A stretch of 7,115 nucleotides of DNA from Actinomycetota bacterium (GCA_003140115.1 PLIQ01000080.1:1-7115), one strand, 5' to 3'; shown: positions 1 through 6,101, counted from the stretch's first letter. Numbers and translations: made by a program. The notes: a model not told the origin generated them from the letters alone.

Positions 1-494
1 GACGCCTGGTTGATGAACAGGTCCCGGCAGGTCGGCGCGTCCGAGTCATAGGTGATGACGGTGATCCCGCGCTTCATGGCCGCGTTCAGCGTCGGGCACA
101 GGGCCGTCGGGTCGGTGGCCGACACGATGAGCGCGTTCGCCCCCTTGCTGACCGCCGCCTGGATGGCCGGGATCTGCGAGGCCGGTGTCGCCGCGGTACC
201 GCTGGTCTCCGTGCCGGACTCGCCGAGCGTGTCCAGGGCGGCGATCGCGCCGCCGGACTGCGCGCTGTCCGCGGTGGTGAAGTAGGAGTTCCCGAGGTTC
301 TTGGGGATGATGAAGACCTTGAGCCCCGTCTTCAGGCCGCCGGCCGAAGCCGACGAGGTCGACGAAGCGGACGTCGACGACGTAGCCGACGTTGACGACG
401 ATGTCGAACTCGAACCCGAGGACGAGCACGCCGCGAGCAGAACCGACACCATGACCAGGCCGCTGGTCAGCCAGGCCGTCTGTCTCAGTTTCAT
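1..494 (-). CDS. Sugar ABC transporter substrate-binding lipoprotein, rhamnose (RhaS)-like; 3' part outside window
   Basis: Extracytoplasmic binding protein that should capture the sugar and hand it to the two permeases encoded just upstream. The first 164 residues are visible and the gene runs off the window start. ATG is at 494-492, with an AAAGGA Shine-Dalgarno sequence about 7 nt upstream. Residues 1-23 form a lipoprotein signal: basic start (K2, R4), hydrophobic core and lipobox LLAAC with C23 as the lipidated cysteine. Residues 24-51 are an almost pure Ser/Thr/Ala linker. The periplasmic-binding-protein type 1 fold (Peripla_BP_4 type) starts near residue 57 with 'KVFIIPKNLGNSYF', and continues with 'ALIVSATDPTALCPTL', 'GITVITYDSDA' and 'CRDLFINQA'. 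The last phrase resembles actinobacterial rhamnose-binding proteins as I remember them. The family is secure; rhamnose as ligand is inferred. AI-2 or another pentose/hexose is possible. Confidence 0.9.
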   Translation of the reverse strand, partial: MKLRQTAWLTSGLVMVSVLLAACSSSGSSSTSSSTSATSSTSASSTSSASAGGLKTGLKVFIIPKNLGNSYFTTADSAQSGGAIAALDTLGESGTETSGTAATPASQIPAIQAAVSKGANALIVSATDPTALCPTLNAAMKRGITVITYDSDAPTCRDLFINQA

Positions 495-583
495 ATCTGA
501 ATCCTTTCAATCCGATAGATGGGAGAAACCTGCTGGTGCGGCGCGGCGCCGGAGATGGTTCACGGCCGGCGTCAGCCGTCTGG

Positions 584-1711
584 TTACGGCGGAGTACTCC
601 CCGTCGGGGGGATCTGCGATGGGTCGGCGCCCGGGTGGCCGGGCGCCGGGCCGGCCCGCTCGGGGAGCCACTTGCCAAGTCGGCCGGAAAGAGACGCCGC
701 GTTCCGGCCGAAGACGGACAAGAGCAGCAGCGCGCCGGTGACGATCCCGGCCGCTTCCTCGTTGAAGTTCGTGAGCAGCAGCGCGTTCTGCAGGCCCGCG
801 AAGGCGAGCACCGCGAGCACGACGCCGATGATGGACCCCTTGCCGCCGAAGATCGACACCCCGGCGAGCAGGACGATCGCGACCACGTCCAGTTCCAGGC
901 CTAGCCCGTTGTTCTGCACGGCGGTGTCGAGGCGGAACGTCCACAGCACCCCGGCCAGGGAGCAGACCAGTCCGGACACCATGAACAGGATGGTCTTGAT
1001 CCGCTTGACCCTGATCCCGGCAAACCGGGCCGCCTCGGCGCTGGCGCCCATCGCGAACAGGGACCGGCCGAACGGCGTGGCGTGCAGGACCACGCCGAAG
1101 ATCACGGCCAGCACGATGAACAGGGCGGCGGAGTAGGTAAGGGCGTTCCCGGTGAACGGCACCGCGTTGACGCCGAGGTTGGTGTAAGTGGTCGGGAAGT
1201 TGGCCACCGTGTTCGGGCCGAGCAGGATCGTCGCGATCCCGCGGTACAGCGCCAGTGTGCCGATGGTGACCGCGAGCGAGGGCAGCCCGAACCGGGTGAC
1301 GAGCAGGCCGTTGACCGCGCCCGCGGCCAGGCCGACCACCGCGACCAGGACGAAGATGCCGAGCATCGGCCAGTGATGGCTCCACAGGACGCCGAGCAGG
1401 GCGCTGGACATGCCGAGGATGGACGCGACGGACAGGTCGATCTCCCCGCTGATGATGATCAGCGTCATCGGCAGCGTCATGATCGCGATCTCGCCGTTGG
1501 ACAGGCCCAGGTTGAACAGGTTGTTGCTGGTCAGGAACTGCGGCGAGACCGACGCGCCGACGATCCCGATGATCACGACCACCAGTGCCAGGCCCGTCTC
1601 CCAGCGCAGCGCCGACCTCCAGTGCAGCGCCGACCTCCAGTGCAGCCCCGACTCCCCGCGCAGCGCTGACCTCCGGCGCGGTGCCGACGCCCGGTGCGCC
1701 CCGTCACTCAC
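584..1711 (-). CDS. ABC sugar transporter permease, second permease subunit (BPD_transp_2 / RbsC-LsrD-RhaQ type)
   Basis: Inner-membrane channel subunit of the sugar importer, 375 residues, expected to pair with the preceding permease. It starts at GTG 1711-1709 and overlaps the upstream stop by 8 bases (GTGAGTGA); no other plausible start precedes the first membrane helix. About 8-10 hydrophobic segments run from residue 41 to 335. Family landmarks are 'EIDLSVASILGMSSALLG' (90-107), 'TLALYRG' (152-158), the cytoplasmic coupling loop 'FGRSLFAMGASAEAARFAGI' (214-233) and 'GVSIFGGKGSIIG' (284-296). Two parts are unusual. Residues 6-41 form a cytosolic N-terminal extension of six hexapeptide repeats (for example HWRSAL twice). 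The tail, residues 336-375, is Pro/Gly-rich and carries a strong hairpin in its DNA. Family members are usually about 310-340 residues, so both ends are extended. The role is secure; the exact sugar is not. Confidence 0.93.
   Translation of the reverse strand: MSDGAHRASAPRRRSALRGESGLHWRSALHWRSALRWETGLALVVVIIGIVGASVSPQFLTSNNLFNLGLSNGEIAIMTLPMTLIIISGEIDLSVASILGMSSALLGVLWSHHWPMLGIFVLVAVVGLAAGAVNGLLVTRFGLPSLAVTIGTLALYRGIATILLGPNTVANFPTTYTNLGVNAVPFTGNALTYSAALFIVLAVIFGVVLHATPFGRSLFAMGASAEAARFAGIRVKRIKTILFMVSGLVCSLAGVLWTFRLDTAVQNNGLGLELDVVAIVLLAGVSIFGGKGSIIGVVLAVLAFAGLQNALLLTNFNEEAAGIVTGALLLLSVFGRNAASLSGRLGKWLPERAGPAPGHPGADPSQIPPTGSTPP
625..648 (-). other. Perfect 10-bp-stem hairpin in the 3' end of the permease 2 gene
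   Basis: cggcgcccgg and ccgggcgccg are exact inverse complements separated by the 4-nt loop gtgg. All pairs are G-C. The hairpin lies about 40 nt before the permease stop and about 130 nt before the lipoprotein start. No T-run follows on the minus strand, so it does not look like a classical intrinsic terminator. It could be an mRNA-stability or attenuation element; that is inference. Confidence 0.55.
1589..1696. repeat. Six tandem 18-bp units inside the permease 2 start region
   Basis: Units begin at 1589, 1607, 1625, 1643, 1661 and 1679. The 1607 and 1625 copies are identical (cagcgccgacctccagtg); the others are diverged. Read on the minus strand they encode the hexapeptides HRASAP, RRRSAL, RGESGL, HWRSAL, HWRSAL and RWETGL (permease residues 6-41). 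The period is in frame, so copy-number change would preserve the reading frame. Confidence 0.85.
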
Positions 1712-2753
1712 CGCGGGCTCCTCTCAGCCGCAGCGCGACGGCGAGCCGGACCGCGATGAACCGGTCCACGGTGATGGCCAGGATGAGCAGGAAGCCCCAG
1801 ATGGCCTGGTCCCAGAACGGCGAGATGCCCAGGACGTAGAGCGCGGAGCTGATCGTGTTCAGCAGCAGCGCGCCGAGCGCCGCGCCCACCGCGCTGCCGC
1901 TCCCGCCGAAGATCGCCACGCCGCCGACCACGACGGCCGAAACCACCTGAAGCTCGTAGCCGGTTCCCGCGGTGGAGTCGATGGTGCCGTACTGCGCGGC
2001 CCACAGCACGCCCGCCACTCCGGCGATCGCGCCGCTCACCGTGAACGCCACGAACACGCGCCGGCCGACCGGGATCCCGGCCAGCCGGGCCGCGTCCGGA
2101 TTGGACCCGATCGCGTACAGCTCACGGCCGGACCGGAACGACCGCAGGTAGTAGGCGCCGATCCCGATCACCGCCGCGATGACGATGGCCAGGTCGGGGA
2201 TGCCGATCACGGTGGCCCTCGGGATGTTCAGGAACGCGCCGGGCAGCGAGCTGGCCACGACCTCCTTGCCGCCGACGATCAAGATGTCGACGCCACGGAA
2301 GATGTACAAGGTGGCCAGCGTCACGACCAGGCTCGGCACCCGCCCGGCCGAGACCATAATCCCGTTGAGCAGACCGCAGGCCAGGCCGATGCCGAGCCCC
2401 GCCAGGAACACCACGACGATCGGGATGCCGTGGTGCTGCCCGAACAGGTTCGCCGACAGGTAGGCGGACAGCCCCAGCACGGAGCCGACCGACAGGTCGT
2501 AGTTCCGGCTGATGACGACCATCGTCTCGCCCAGCGCGAGCAGGGCGAACACCGTGGTGTTGATCAGGATGAACTGGATGTTCGTGGTGTTGAGGAACCG
2601 GTGCTGGACGGACGTGGTGACGGCCACGAACACGATCAGGACGACGATGATGCCCGATTCCCTGATCCGGAAGGCGCGCTCGGTCAGTCGGCGCGCGCCC
2701 GCGCCGGCCGCGGCCGGCGGCCGCTCGCTCCGGGACACCAGCGTCGTGCTCAA
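1704..2753 (-). CDS. ABC sugar transporter permease, first permease subunit (BPD_transp_2 / LsrC-RhaP type)
   Basis: Membrane channel subunit of the importer, 349 residues from the proposed start. TTG at 2753-2751 shares two bases with the TGA stop of the ATPase gene and has GGGGG 7 nt upstream, which fits coupled translation. GTG at 2738-2736 is an alternative, five residues shorter. The reading frame stays open upstream of this point, but there it overlaps the ATPase. Hydrophobic segments cover roughly residues 34-50, 58-82, 88-104, 110-135, 140-160, 180-203, 232-252, 270-310 and 315-335. Conserved family stretches are 'NYDLSVGSVLGLSA' (84-97), 'TLATLYIFRG' (145-154), the coupling loop 'SGRELYAIGSNPDAARLAGI' (208-227) and 'GVAIFGGSGSAVG' (278-290). 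The stop overlaps the next permease start by 8 bases. Family assignment is secure; the start is moderately sure. Confidence 0.9.
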   Translation of the reverse strand: MSTTLVSRSERPPAAAGAGARRLTERAFRIRESGIIVVLIVFVAVTTSVQHRFLNTTNIQFILINTTVFALLALGETMVVISRNYDLSVGSVLGLSAYLSANLFGQHHGIPIVVVFLAGLGIGLACGLLNGIMVSAGRVPSLVVTLATLYIFRGVDILIVGGKEVVASSLPGAFLNIPRATVIGIPDLAIVIAAVIGIGAYYLRSFRSGRELYAIGSNPDAARLAGIPVGRRVFVAFTVSGAIAGVAGVLWAAQYGTIDSTAGTGYELQVVSAVVVGGVAIFGGSGSAVGAALGALLLNTISSALYVLGISPFWDQAIWGFLLILAITVDRFIAVRLAVALRLRGARGE

Positions 2754-4369
2754 CTTATGGCCCCCAACGCGGGCGCGCTCGCCTCGGGAGGCGGGGCCTG
2801 CCCGGTGGCGGCGGACAGGATCTCCTCCTCCGAGGCGTCCGCGTGCGCGAACTCGGCCATCAGCCGTCCCTCCCGCATGACCAGAATCCGGTCGCTGATC
2901 CGGAGCACCTCCGGCAGCTCGGAGGAGATCATCAAGACGCCCACCCCGTCCCGGGCGAGTTGCAGGAGCAGGTGATGGACCTCGGCCTTGGTGGCCACGT
3001 CGATGCCTCGGGTGGGCTCGTCCACGATCAGTACCGCGGGGTGGCGGCCGAGCCACTTGGCCAGCACGACCTTCTGCTGGTTGCCGCCGGACAGCATCGA
3101 CACCGGATCCTTGAGCCGGCCGTACTTGATCGTCAGCCGGGCCGCCCAGTCACTGGCCAGGGCGCGTTCGGCCGACGCCCGGATGAGCCCTCCGTGCTGC
3201 AGCCGGTGCAGGGAGGCCAGCGCGATGTTCTGCTGCACGGACATGTCCATGACCAGGCCCTGCTGGCGGCGATCCTCCGGCACGAAGCCCACCCCGGCCG
3301 CCATGGCCCCGGTGGGGGAGCCGCGGCGCAGGCCCTGCCCGCGGATGGCCACCGAGCCCGCGTCGTACAGGTCGATGCCGAAGATCGCGCGGGCGACCTC
3401 GCTGCGCCCGGAGCCCACCAGCCCGGCCAGCGCCACGATCTCGCCGGCCCGGACGGTGAAGGAGATATCGGTGAACACGCCCTCGCGGGTCAGCCGTTCC
3501 ACGCTCAGCAGCGGTTCGCCGGGCGTGCCGTGTGCCTCGTCCGGCCGTTCGGCGAGTTCGCGACCGACCATGGCGCGGACCAGGTCACCCGCGACCAGGC
3601 CGTCGAGCGGCTGGCTGAGCACCTGCCGGCCGTCGCGCATCACCGTGACCCGCTGGCACAGCGCGAAGACCTCCTCGAGCCGGTGGGAGATGAACAGGAC
3701 CGCGGTCCCCGACGCGCTCAGCGCCCGCACCACGTCGAACAGCCGGTCCACCTCGGCGGCCGAGAGCGCGGCGGTAGGCTCGTCCATCACGATGACCCGG
3801 GCCTCCAGCGAGATGGCCTTGCCGATCTCGACCACCTGCTGATCCGCTATGGACAGCCCGCGCGCGATCCGCGCCGGGTCGAGCTGGACCCCGAGCCGGG
3901 CGAAGATCGCCGCCGCCTCGGAGCGCATCGCCCGCCGGTCGATCCGCCGTCCGGCCCGCAGCGGCTGGCGTCCGATGAACATGTTCTCCGCCACGGTCAG
4001 GTCGGGGAACAGCGCCGGCTCCTGGTAGATGACCGCGATCCCCGCCGCGAGCGCCATCGCCGGGCCGTGCAGCGTGACCTCGTGCCCGTCGACCAGCAGC
4101 TCGCCGGCGTCCGGCTGGTACACCCCGGCCAGGATCTTCACCAGGGTCGACTTGCCCGCGCCGTTCTCTCCGACCAGGGCGTGTACCTCCCCGGCGTACA
4201 GCTCGATCGACCCGTCCAGCAGCGCGTGCACGGCACCAAACGACTTCGCGGCGTGGCTCAGCGCCAGTACCGGCCCGCGCCCCGCGTCCGGCCCGCGCCC
4301 CGCGTCCGGCCCGCGTCCCGCGTCCTGGCCCGCCTGGCCGCTGGAGAACTCAGGTGGTGCCTGCTCCAC
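2750..4369 (-). CDS. Sugar ABC transporter ATP-binding protein with two fused nucleotide-binding domains (RhaT/LsrA/RbsA type)
   Basis: Cytoplasmic ATPase that powers the importer; 539 residues with two fused nucleotide-binding domains, as is usual for carbohydrate CUT2 transporters. Domain 1 has Walker A GENGAGKST (67-75, K73), Q-loop Q116, the relaxed signature LSIADQQ (172-178), Walker B VIVMDEPT (192-199, E197) and switch H229. Domain 2 has the non-canonical P-loop GLVGSGRSE (316-324, R in place of Lys), intact LSGGNQQK (426-433), Walker B IVDEPT (E451) and Ser in place of the switch His (ISSE, 482-484). This asymmetry is normal in the family. GTG at 4369-4367 is preceded by GAGG with a 6-nt spacer. 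Residues 16-33 are three DAGRGP repeats ahead of the first domain, encoded by an 18-bp minisatellite. It is the first gene of the minus-strand operon, about 67 bp downstream of a LacI-type operator. Confidence 0.95.
   Translation of the reverse strand: MEQAPPEFSSGQAGQDAGRGPDAGRGPDAGRGPVLALSHAAKSFGAVHALLDGSIELYAGEVHALVGENGAGKSTLVKILAGVYQPDAGELLVDGHEVTLHGPAMALAAGIAVIYQEPALFPDLTVAENMFIGRQPLRAGRRIDRRAMRSEAAAIFARLGVQLDPARIARGLSIADQQVVEIGKAISLEARVIVMDEPTAALSAAEVDRLFDVVRALSASGTAVLFISHRLEEVFALCQRVTVMRDGRQVLSQPLDGLVAGDLVRAMVGRELAERPDEAHGTPGEPLLSVERLTREGVFTDISFTVRAGEIVALAGLVGSGRSEVARAIFGIDLYDAGSVAIRGQGLRRGSPTGAMAAGVGFVPEDRRQQGLVMDMSVQQNIALASLHRLQHGGLIRASAERALASDWAARLTIKYGRLKDPVSMLSGGNQQKVVLAKWLGRHPAVLIVDEPTRGIDVATKAEVHHLLLQLARDGVGVLMISSELPEVLRISDRILVMREGRLMAEFAHADASEEEILSAATGQAPPPEASAPALGAIS
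4271..4324. repeat. Three tandem 18-bp units in the ATPase start region
   Basis: Units at 4271-4288 and 4289-4306 are identical (cggcccgcgccccgcgtc); the third at 4307-4324 differs by one base. On the minus strand each encodes DAGRGP (ATPase residues 16-33). The repeat lies ahead of the first nucleotide-binding domain and is in frame. Confidence 0.9.
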
Positions 4370-4411
4370 GCCCAGCCTCGATTCTCAGAAGCCTTTACAT
4401 CCGAACGCCAC

Positions 4412-4421
4412 TCTGATCAGA
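4412..4421. promoter_or_regulatory. 10-bp perfect palindrome in the ABC operon leader
   Basis: tctgatcaga is self-complementary and lies between the LacI-type operator and the ATPase start. It could be a second regulator site, but a 10-bp palindrome can also arise by chance. Confidence 0.2.
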
Positions 4422-4435
4422 ACGAGTCTCATTAA

Positions 4436-4447
4436 TGGAACGTTTCA
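4436..4447. promoter_or_regulatory. Candidate LacI-family operator
   Basis: TGGAACGTTTCA is a near-perfect palindrome centred on the CG dinucleotide at 4441/4442, with one mismatched pair. It closely matches the TGAAACGTTTCA-type operators of many LacI-family sugar repressors. It lies about 67 bp upstream of the ATPase start and just downstream of the predicted -10, a position suited to blocking transcription. The likely ligand is the LacI-family protein encoded from 6102. Confidence 0.6.
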
Positions 4448-4458
4448 ATTAGTTTCGT

Positions 4459-4487
4459 AGTGTCGTCTCAGGCTGAATGCATGTCAA
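4459..4487 (-). promoter_or_regulatory. Possible promoter of the ABC operon
   Basis: A consensus TTGACA (-35) reads on the minus strand at 4487-4482. After a 17-bp spacer comes GACACT at 4464-4459, a weak -10 keeping only the A2 and T6 positions. Transcription would start near 4452, placing the LacI-type operator at about +5 to +16 and leaving a leader of about 80 nt before the ATPase start. Confidence 0.35.
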
Positions 4488-4572
4488 TGACTCCGCTTGG
4501 GCTCGCCACTGAATCGTTATCACCGGGCTGCCCTCGACCACGCCGTCGGTGTCGGCCGCTCCGCTGCCTGAC

Positions 4573-4595
4573 GACCGGGCGGGACCGGGCGGGAC
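4573..4595. repeat. Short tandem repeat upstream of the TPR-HEPN gene
   Basis: gaccgggcgg occurs twice in a row (4573-4582, 4583-4592), followed by gac. It ends about 38 bp before the ATG at 4634. No function is evident. Confidence 0.5.
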
Positions 4596-4633
4596 TGTTG
4601 CCCTAGCCGCGGCGACTTGCTTGGATCAGGCTT

Positions 4634-6004
4634 ATGGGAGGGGAGCGAGGACCCATCCGGGACGCGCCCGCGGCGGATGCAGTCGCATACCAGAAGGTGA
4701 TCGACTCCGGGGATCCCGATCGCGCATCGGAGGCGGCCAACAACCTGGGCTGGCTCCTGGCCAAGCAGGGAGATGTGACCGGGGCCCGGGCGGCCTACCA
4801 GGTGGCGATCGACTCCGGCCACCGCGACTACGCGCCGCGAGCCGCGAACAACCTCGGCGGCCTGCTGGCCGAACACGGCGACGTGGCGCGGGCCCAGGCG
4901 GCCTACCAGGTGGCGATCGACTCCGGTCACCGCGACTACGCACCACGAGCCAGGCAGAACCTCCGGGAACTCCTGGAGCAGCACCCTCAGAACACCGTGG
5001 TCCAGAAGGTCACCCGAACGCTGAGCCCGGAGGTCCAGCAGTGGGGCGCGCGCCCGGTTGAGCCCGCCGCCGCCCCGCCTGCCCCCCCGGTCAGCGCTGA
5101 GGAGTGGTACCGCCAGGGCGAATACTGGCACGGGCAGGGGGACCTGCCGCAGGCGGCGGCGGCGTTCCAGGCCGCCATCGACTCGGGAGATCCGCAGTGG
5201 AACCCGCTGGCTTGGTGCGCCGTGGGGCTCCTGCTCTTCGAGCAGGGCGATCTGGCCAATGCCCAAGCGGCGCTGCAGAACGCCGTGAACTCCGGCCATC
5301 CCACCGCCGCCCCGCGGGCCGGGATCGGCATGGGCGACCTGCTTGCGCACCAGGGTCGGGATTACCCCGCCCAGCAGTTCTATGCCTGGGTCATGACGTC
5401 TGGTCACCCGGATTACTCGGTGTGGGCCACATACAGCCAGGCCATGTCATATATCCGTACCCGTGACATTTTCAGGTGGCAAAGCCTGCTGAATGACGTT
5501 GTTCGGTCACAGCACCCAGAGTTCATGCCCGCCGCCGCGTTGTACCTTGGCGAGTTTGAAGCGCGCTGCGAAAGATTTACCCAGGCAGAAAAGTACTACG
5601 GAATGGTCGCCAACTCCGGTCACGCTGAGTATTCGAGGGCGGCGATAGACAAGCTTGCGGCGATGAGAGCCTGGCGGAGCAGCATGGTCTCCGCTGAGCT
5701 GGACAACGTTGCGGATACCTCACCTGCGGCGGCGGTCATGGAGGGGTTTGCCCGGGTCGAGCGCAGGTTGCGGGACCGGCTCAGCAAAGCCGGAAGAGTT
5801 GTCAAGGGCCGTAAAGCGAAAGAGCTGGCCGACGACGCCCTCAACTCCGGTCTTATTTCTCCTGATATTCACGCTTCAGTTAAAAGGCTGCTGCATACAC
5901 GCAATTCGGTGGCACACGGCGTAGGTCCGGTCGAGGTCACGACCGTTGAGGCGAAGAACTTTCTCCGGACGGCGGACCAGATAATTTACCTGCTGAGCGA
6001 CTGA
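4634..6004 (+). CDS. TPR-repeat protein with C-terminal HEPN-like domain (candidate RNase effector)
   Basis: A 456-residue soluble protein with no signal peptide or membrane segment. Residues about 15-117 hold three helical repeats and about 153-350 hold five more, joined by a Pro/Ala-rich linker (131-153). A Ser-Gly-His/Asp mark recurs at residues 25, 61, 97, then 184, 220, 256, 292 (SQH) and 328, exactly 36 apart within each block. Residues about 363-456 look like a four-helix HEPN domain: helices near 364-386, 394-407, 410-422 and 437-454, with R423-N424-S-V-A-H428 matching the Rx4-6H catalytic motif. HEPN domains with this motif are commonly metal-independent RNases in toxin-antitoxin, phage-defence and stress systems; activity here is inferred. 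ATG 4634 is the only start after the in-frame TAG at 4604 apart from GTG 4697. It lacks a good upstream Shine-Dalgarno, and a purine-rich ggaggggag lies just inside the gene. No MNT antitoxin or partner gene is adjacent. Confidence 0.88.
   Translation: MGGERGPIRDAPAADAVAYQKVIDSGDPDRASEAANNLGWLLAKQGDVTGARAAYQVAIDSGHRDYAPRAANNLGGLLAEHGDVARAQAAYQVAIDSGHRDYAPRARQNLRELLEQHPQNTVVQKVTRTLSPEVQQWGARPVEPAAAPPAPPVSAEEWYRQGEYWHGQGDLPQAAAAFQAAIDSGDPQWNPLAWCAVGLLLFEQGDLANAQAALQNAVNSGHPTAAPRAGIGMGDLLAHQGRDYPAQQFYAWVMTSGHPDYSVWATYSQAMSYIRTRDIFRWQSLLNDVVRSQHPEFMPAAALYLGEFEARCERFTQAEKYYGMVANSGHAEYSRAAIDKLAAMRAWRSSMVSAELDNVADTSPAAAVMEGFARVERRLRDRLSKAGRVVKGRKAKELADDALNSGLISPDIHASVKRLLHTRNSVAHGVGPVEVTTVEAKNFLRTADQIIYLLSD
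4790..4951 (+). repeat. Near-identical 108-bp-period repeat inside the TPR gene
   Basis: The 54-bp stretches at 4790-4843 and 4898-4951 match at 51 positions. The three differences are all synonymous third-codon changes. The 108-bp offset equals one 36-residue TPR unit, so this is a recent or homogenised repeat duplication. Confidence 0.85.
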
Positions 6005-6060
6005 CGACCGCACGGCCGGTTCGCCTCCCAGCAGATTGCTATCAGGTGCTGGCGTCTACC

Positions 6061-6068
6061 ATGGAACG
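6061..6068. promoter_or_regulatory. Possible operator half-site upstream of the repressor gene
   Basis: ATGGAACG at 6061-6068 repeats the left half of the 4436-4447 operator together with its flanking A (4435-4442). The right half is not conserved. It is 33 bp before the repressor start, so weak autoregulation is conceivable. Confidence 0.15.
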
Positions 6069-6101
6069 CCGAGGGCGTGTTGACCTGGGATGCGAGGGCT
6101 G

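Larger units (their letters stand above)
4370..4633. other. Intergenic region between the ABC operon and the TPR-HEPN gene
   Basis: This 264-bp gap separates divergent genes. The half nearest the ABC operon (about 4380-4490) is relatively AT-rich and holds the operator and the minus-strand promoter. The half nearest the TPR-HEPN gene is GC-rich, contains a short gaccgggcgg repeat, and shows no convincing plus-strand promoter. I see no RNA gene or transposon end here. Confidence 0.6.

Noticed and set aside
340..426. TCG/TCC-rich stretch near the lipoprotein start, considered as a CRISPR-like or regulatory repeat
   Set aside because: It encodes the flexible Ser/Thr/Ala linker after the lipobox cysteine, common in actinobacterial lipoproteins. 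There are no spaced repeats.
1410..2975. Long plus-strand open frame of 521 codons opposite the permeases and ATPase
   Set aside because: Its product is Asp/Arg/His/Gln-rich low-complexity text with no domain, while the minus strand encodes clear conserved transporter subunits over the same bases. It is a typical antisense artefact of high GC.
2750..3450. Non-canonical Walker A (Arg for Lys) and Ser in place of the switch His in the second ATPase domain, considered as a sign of a broken gene
   Set aside because: This asymmetry is normal in fused CUT2-type sugar ATPases, where one site is degenerate.
2843..4435. Long plus-strand open frame of 530 codons opposite the ATPase
   Set aside because: It overlaps a fully motif-supported ABC ATPase on the other strand and shows no recognisable domain of its own.
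4520..5407. Minus-strand open frame of 295 codons opposite the TPR region
   Set aside because: Its apparent internal repeats mirror the TPR DNA repeats of the plus-strand gene. It has no independent support.
6005..6101. Terminator or promoter between the TPR-HEPN gene and the repressor gene
   Set aside because: Only a 4-bp stem without a T-run was found, and TTGACC at 6080-6085 lies too close to the start codon for a -10 to follow. Nothing is convincing.
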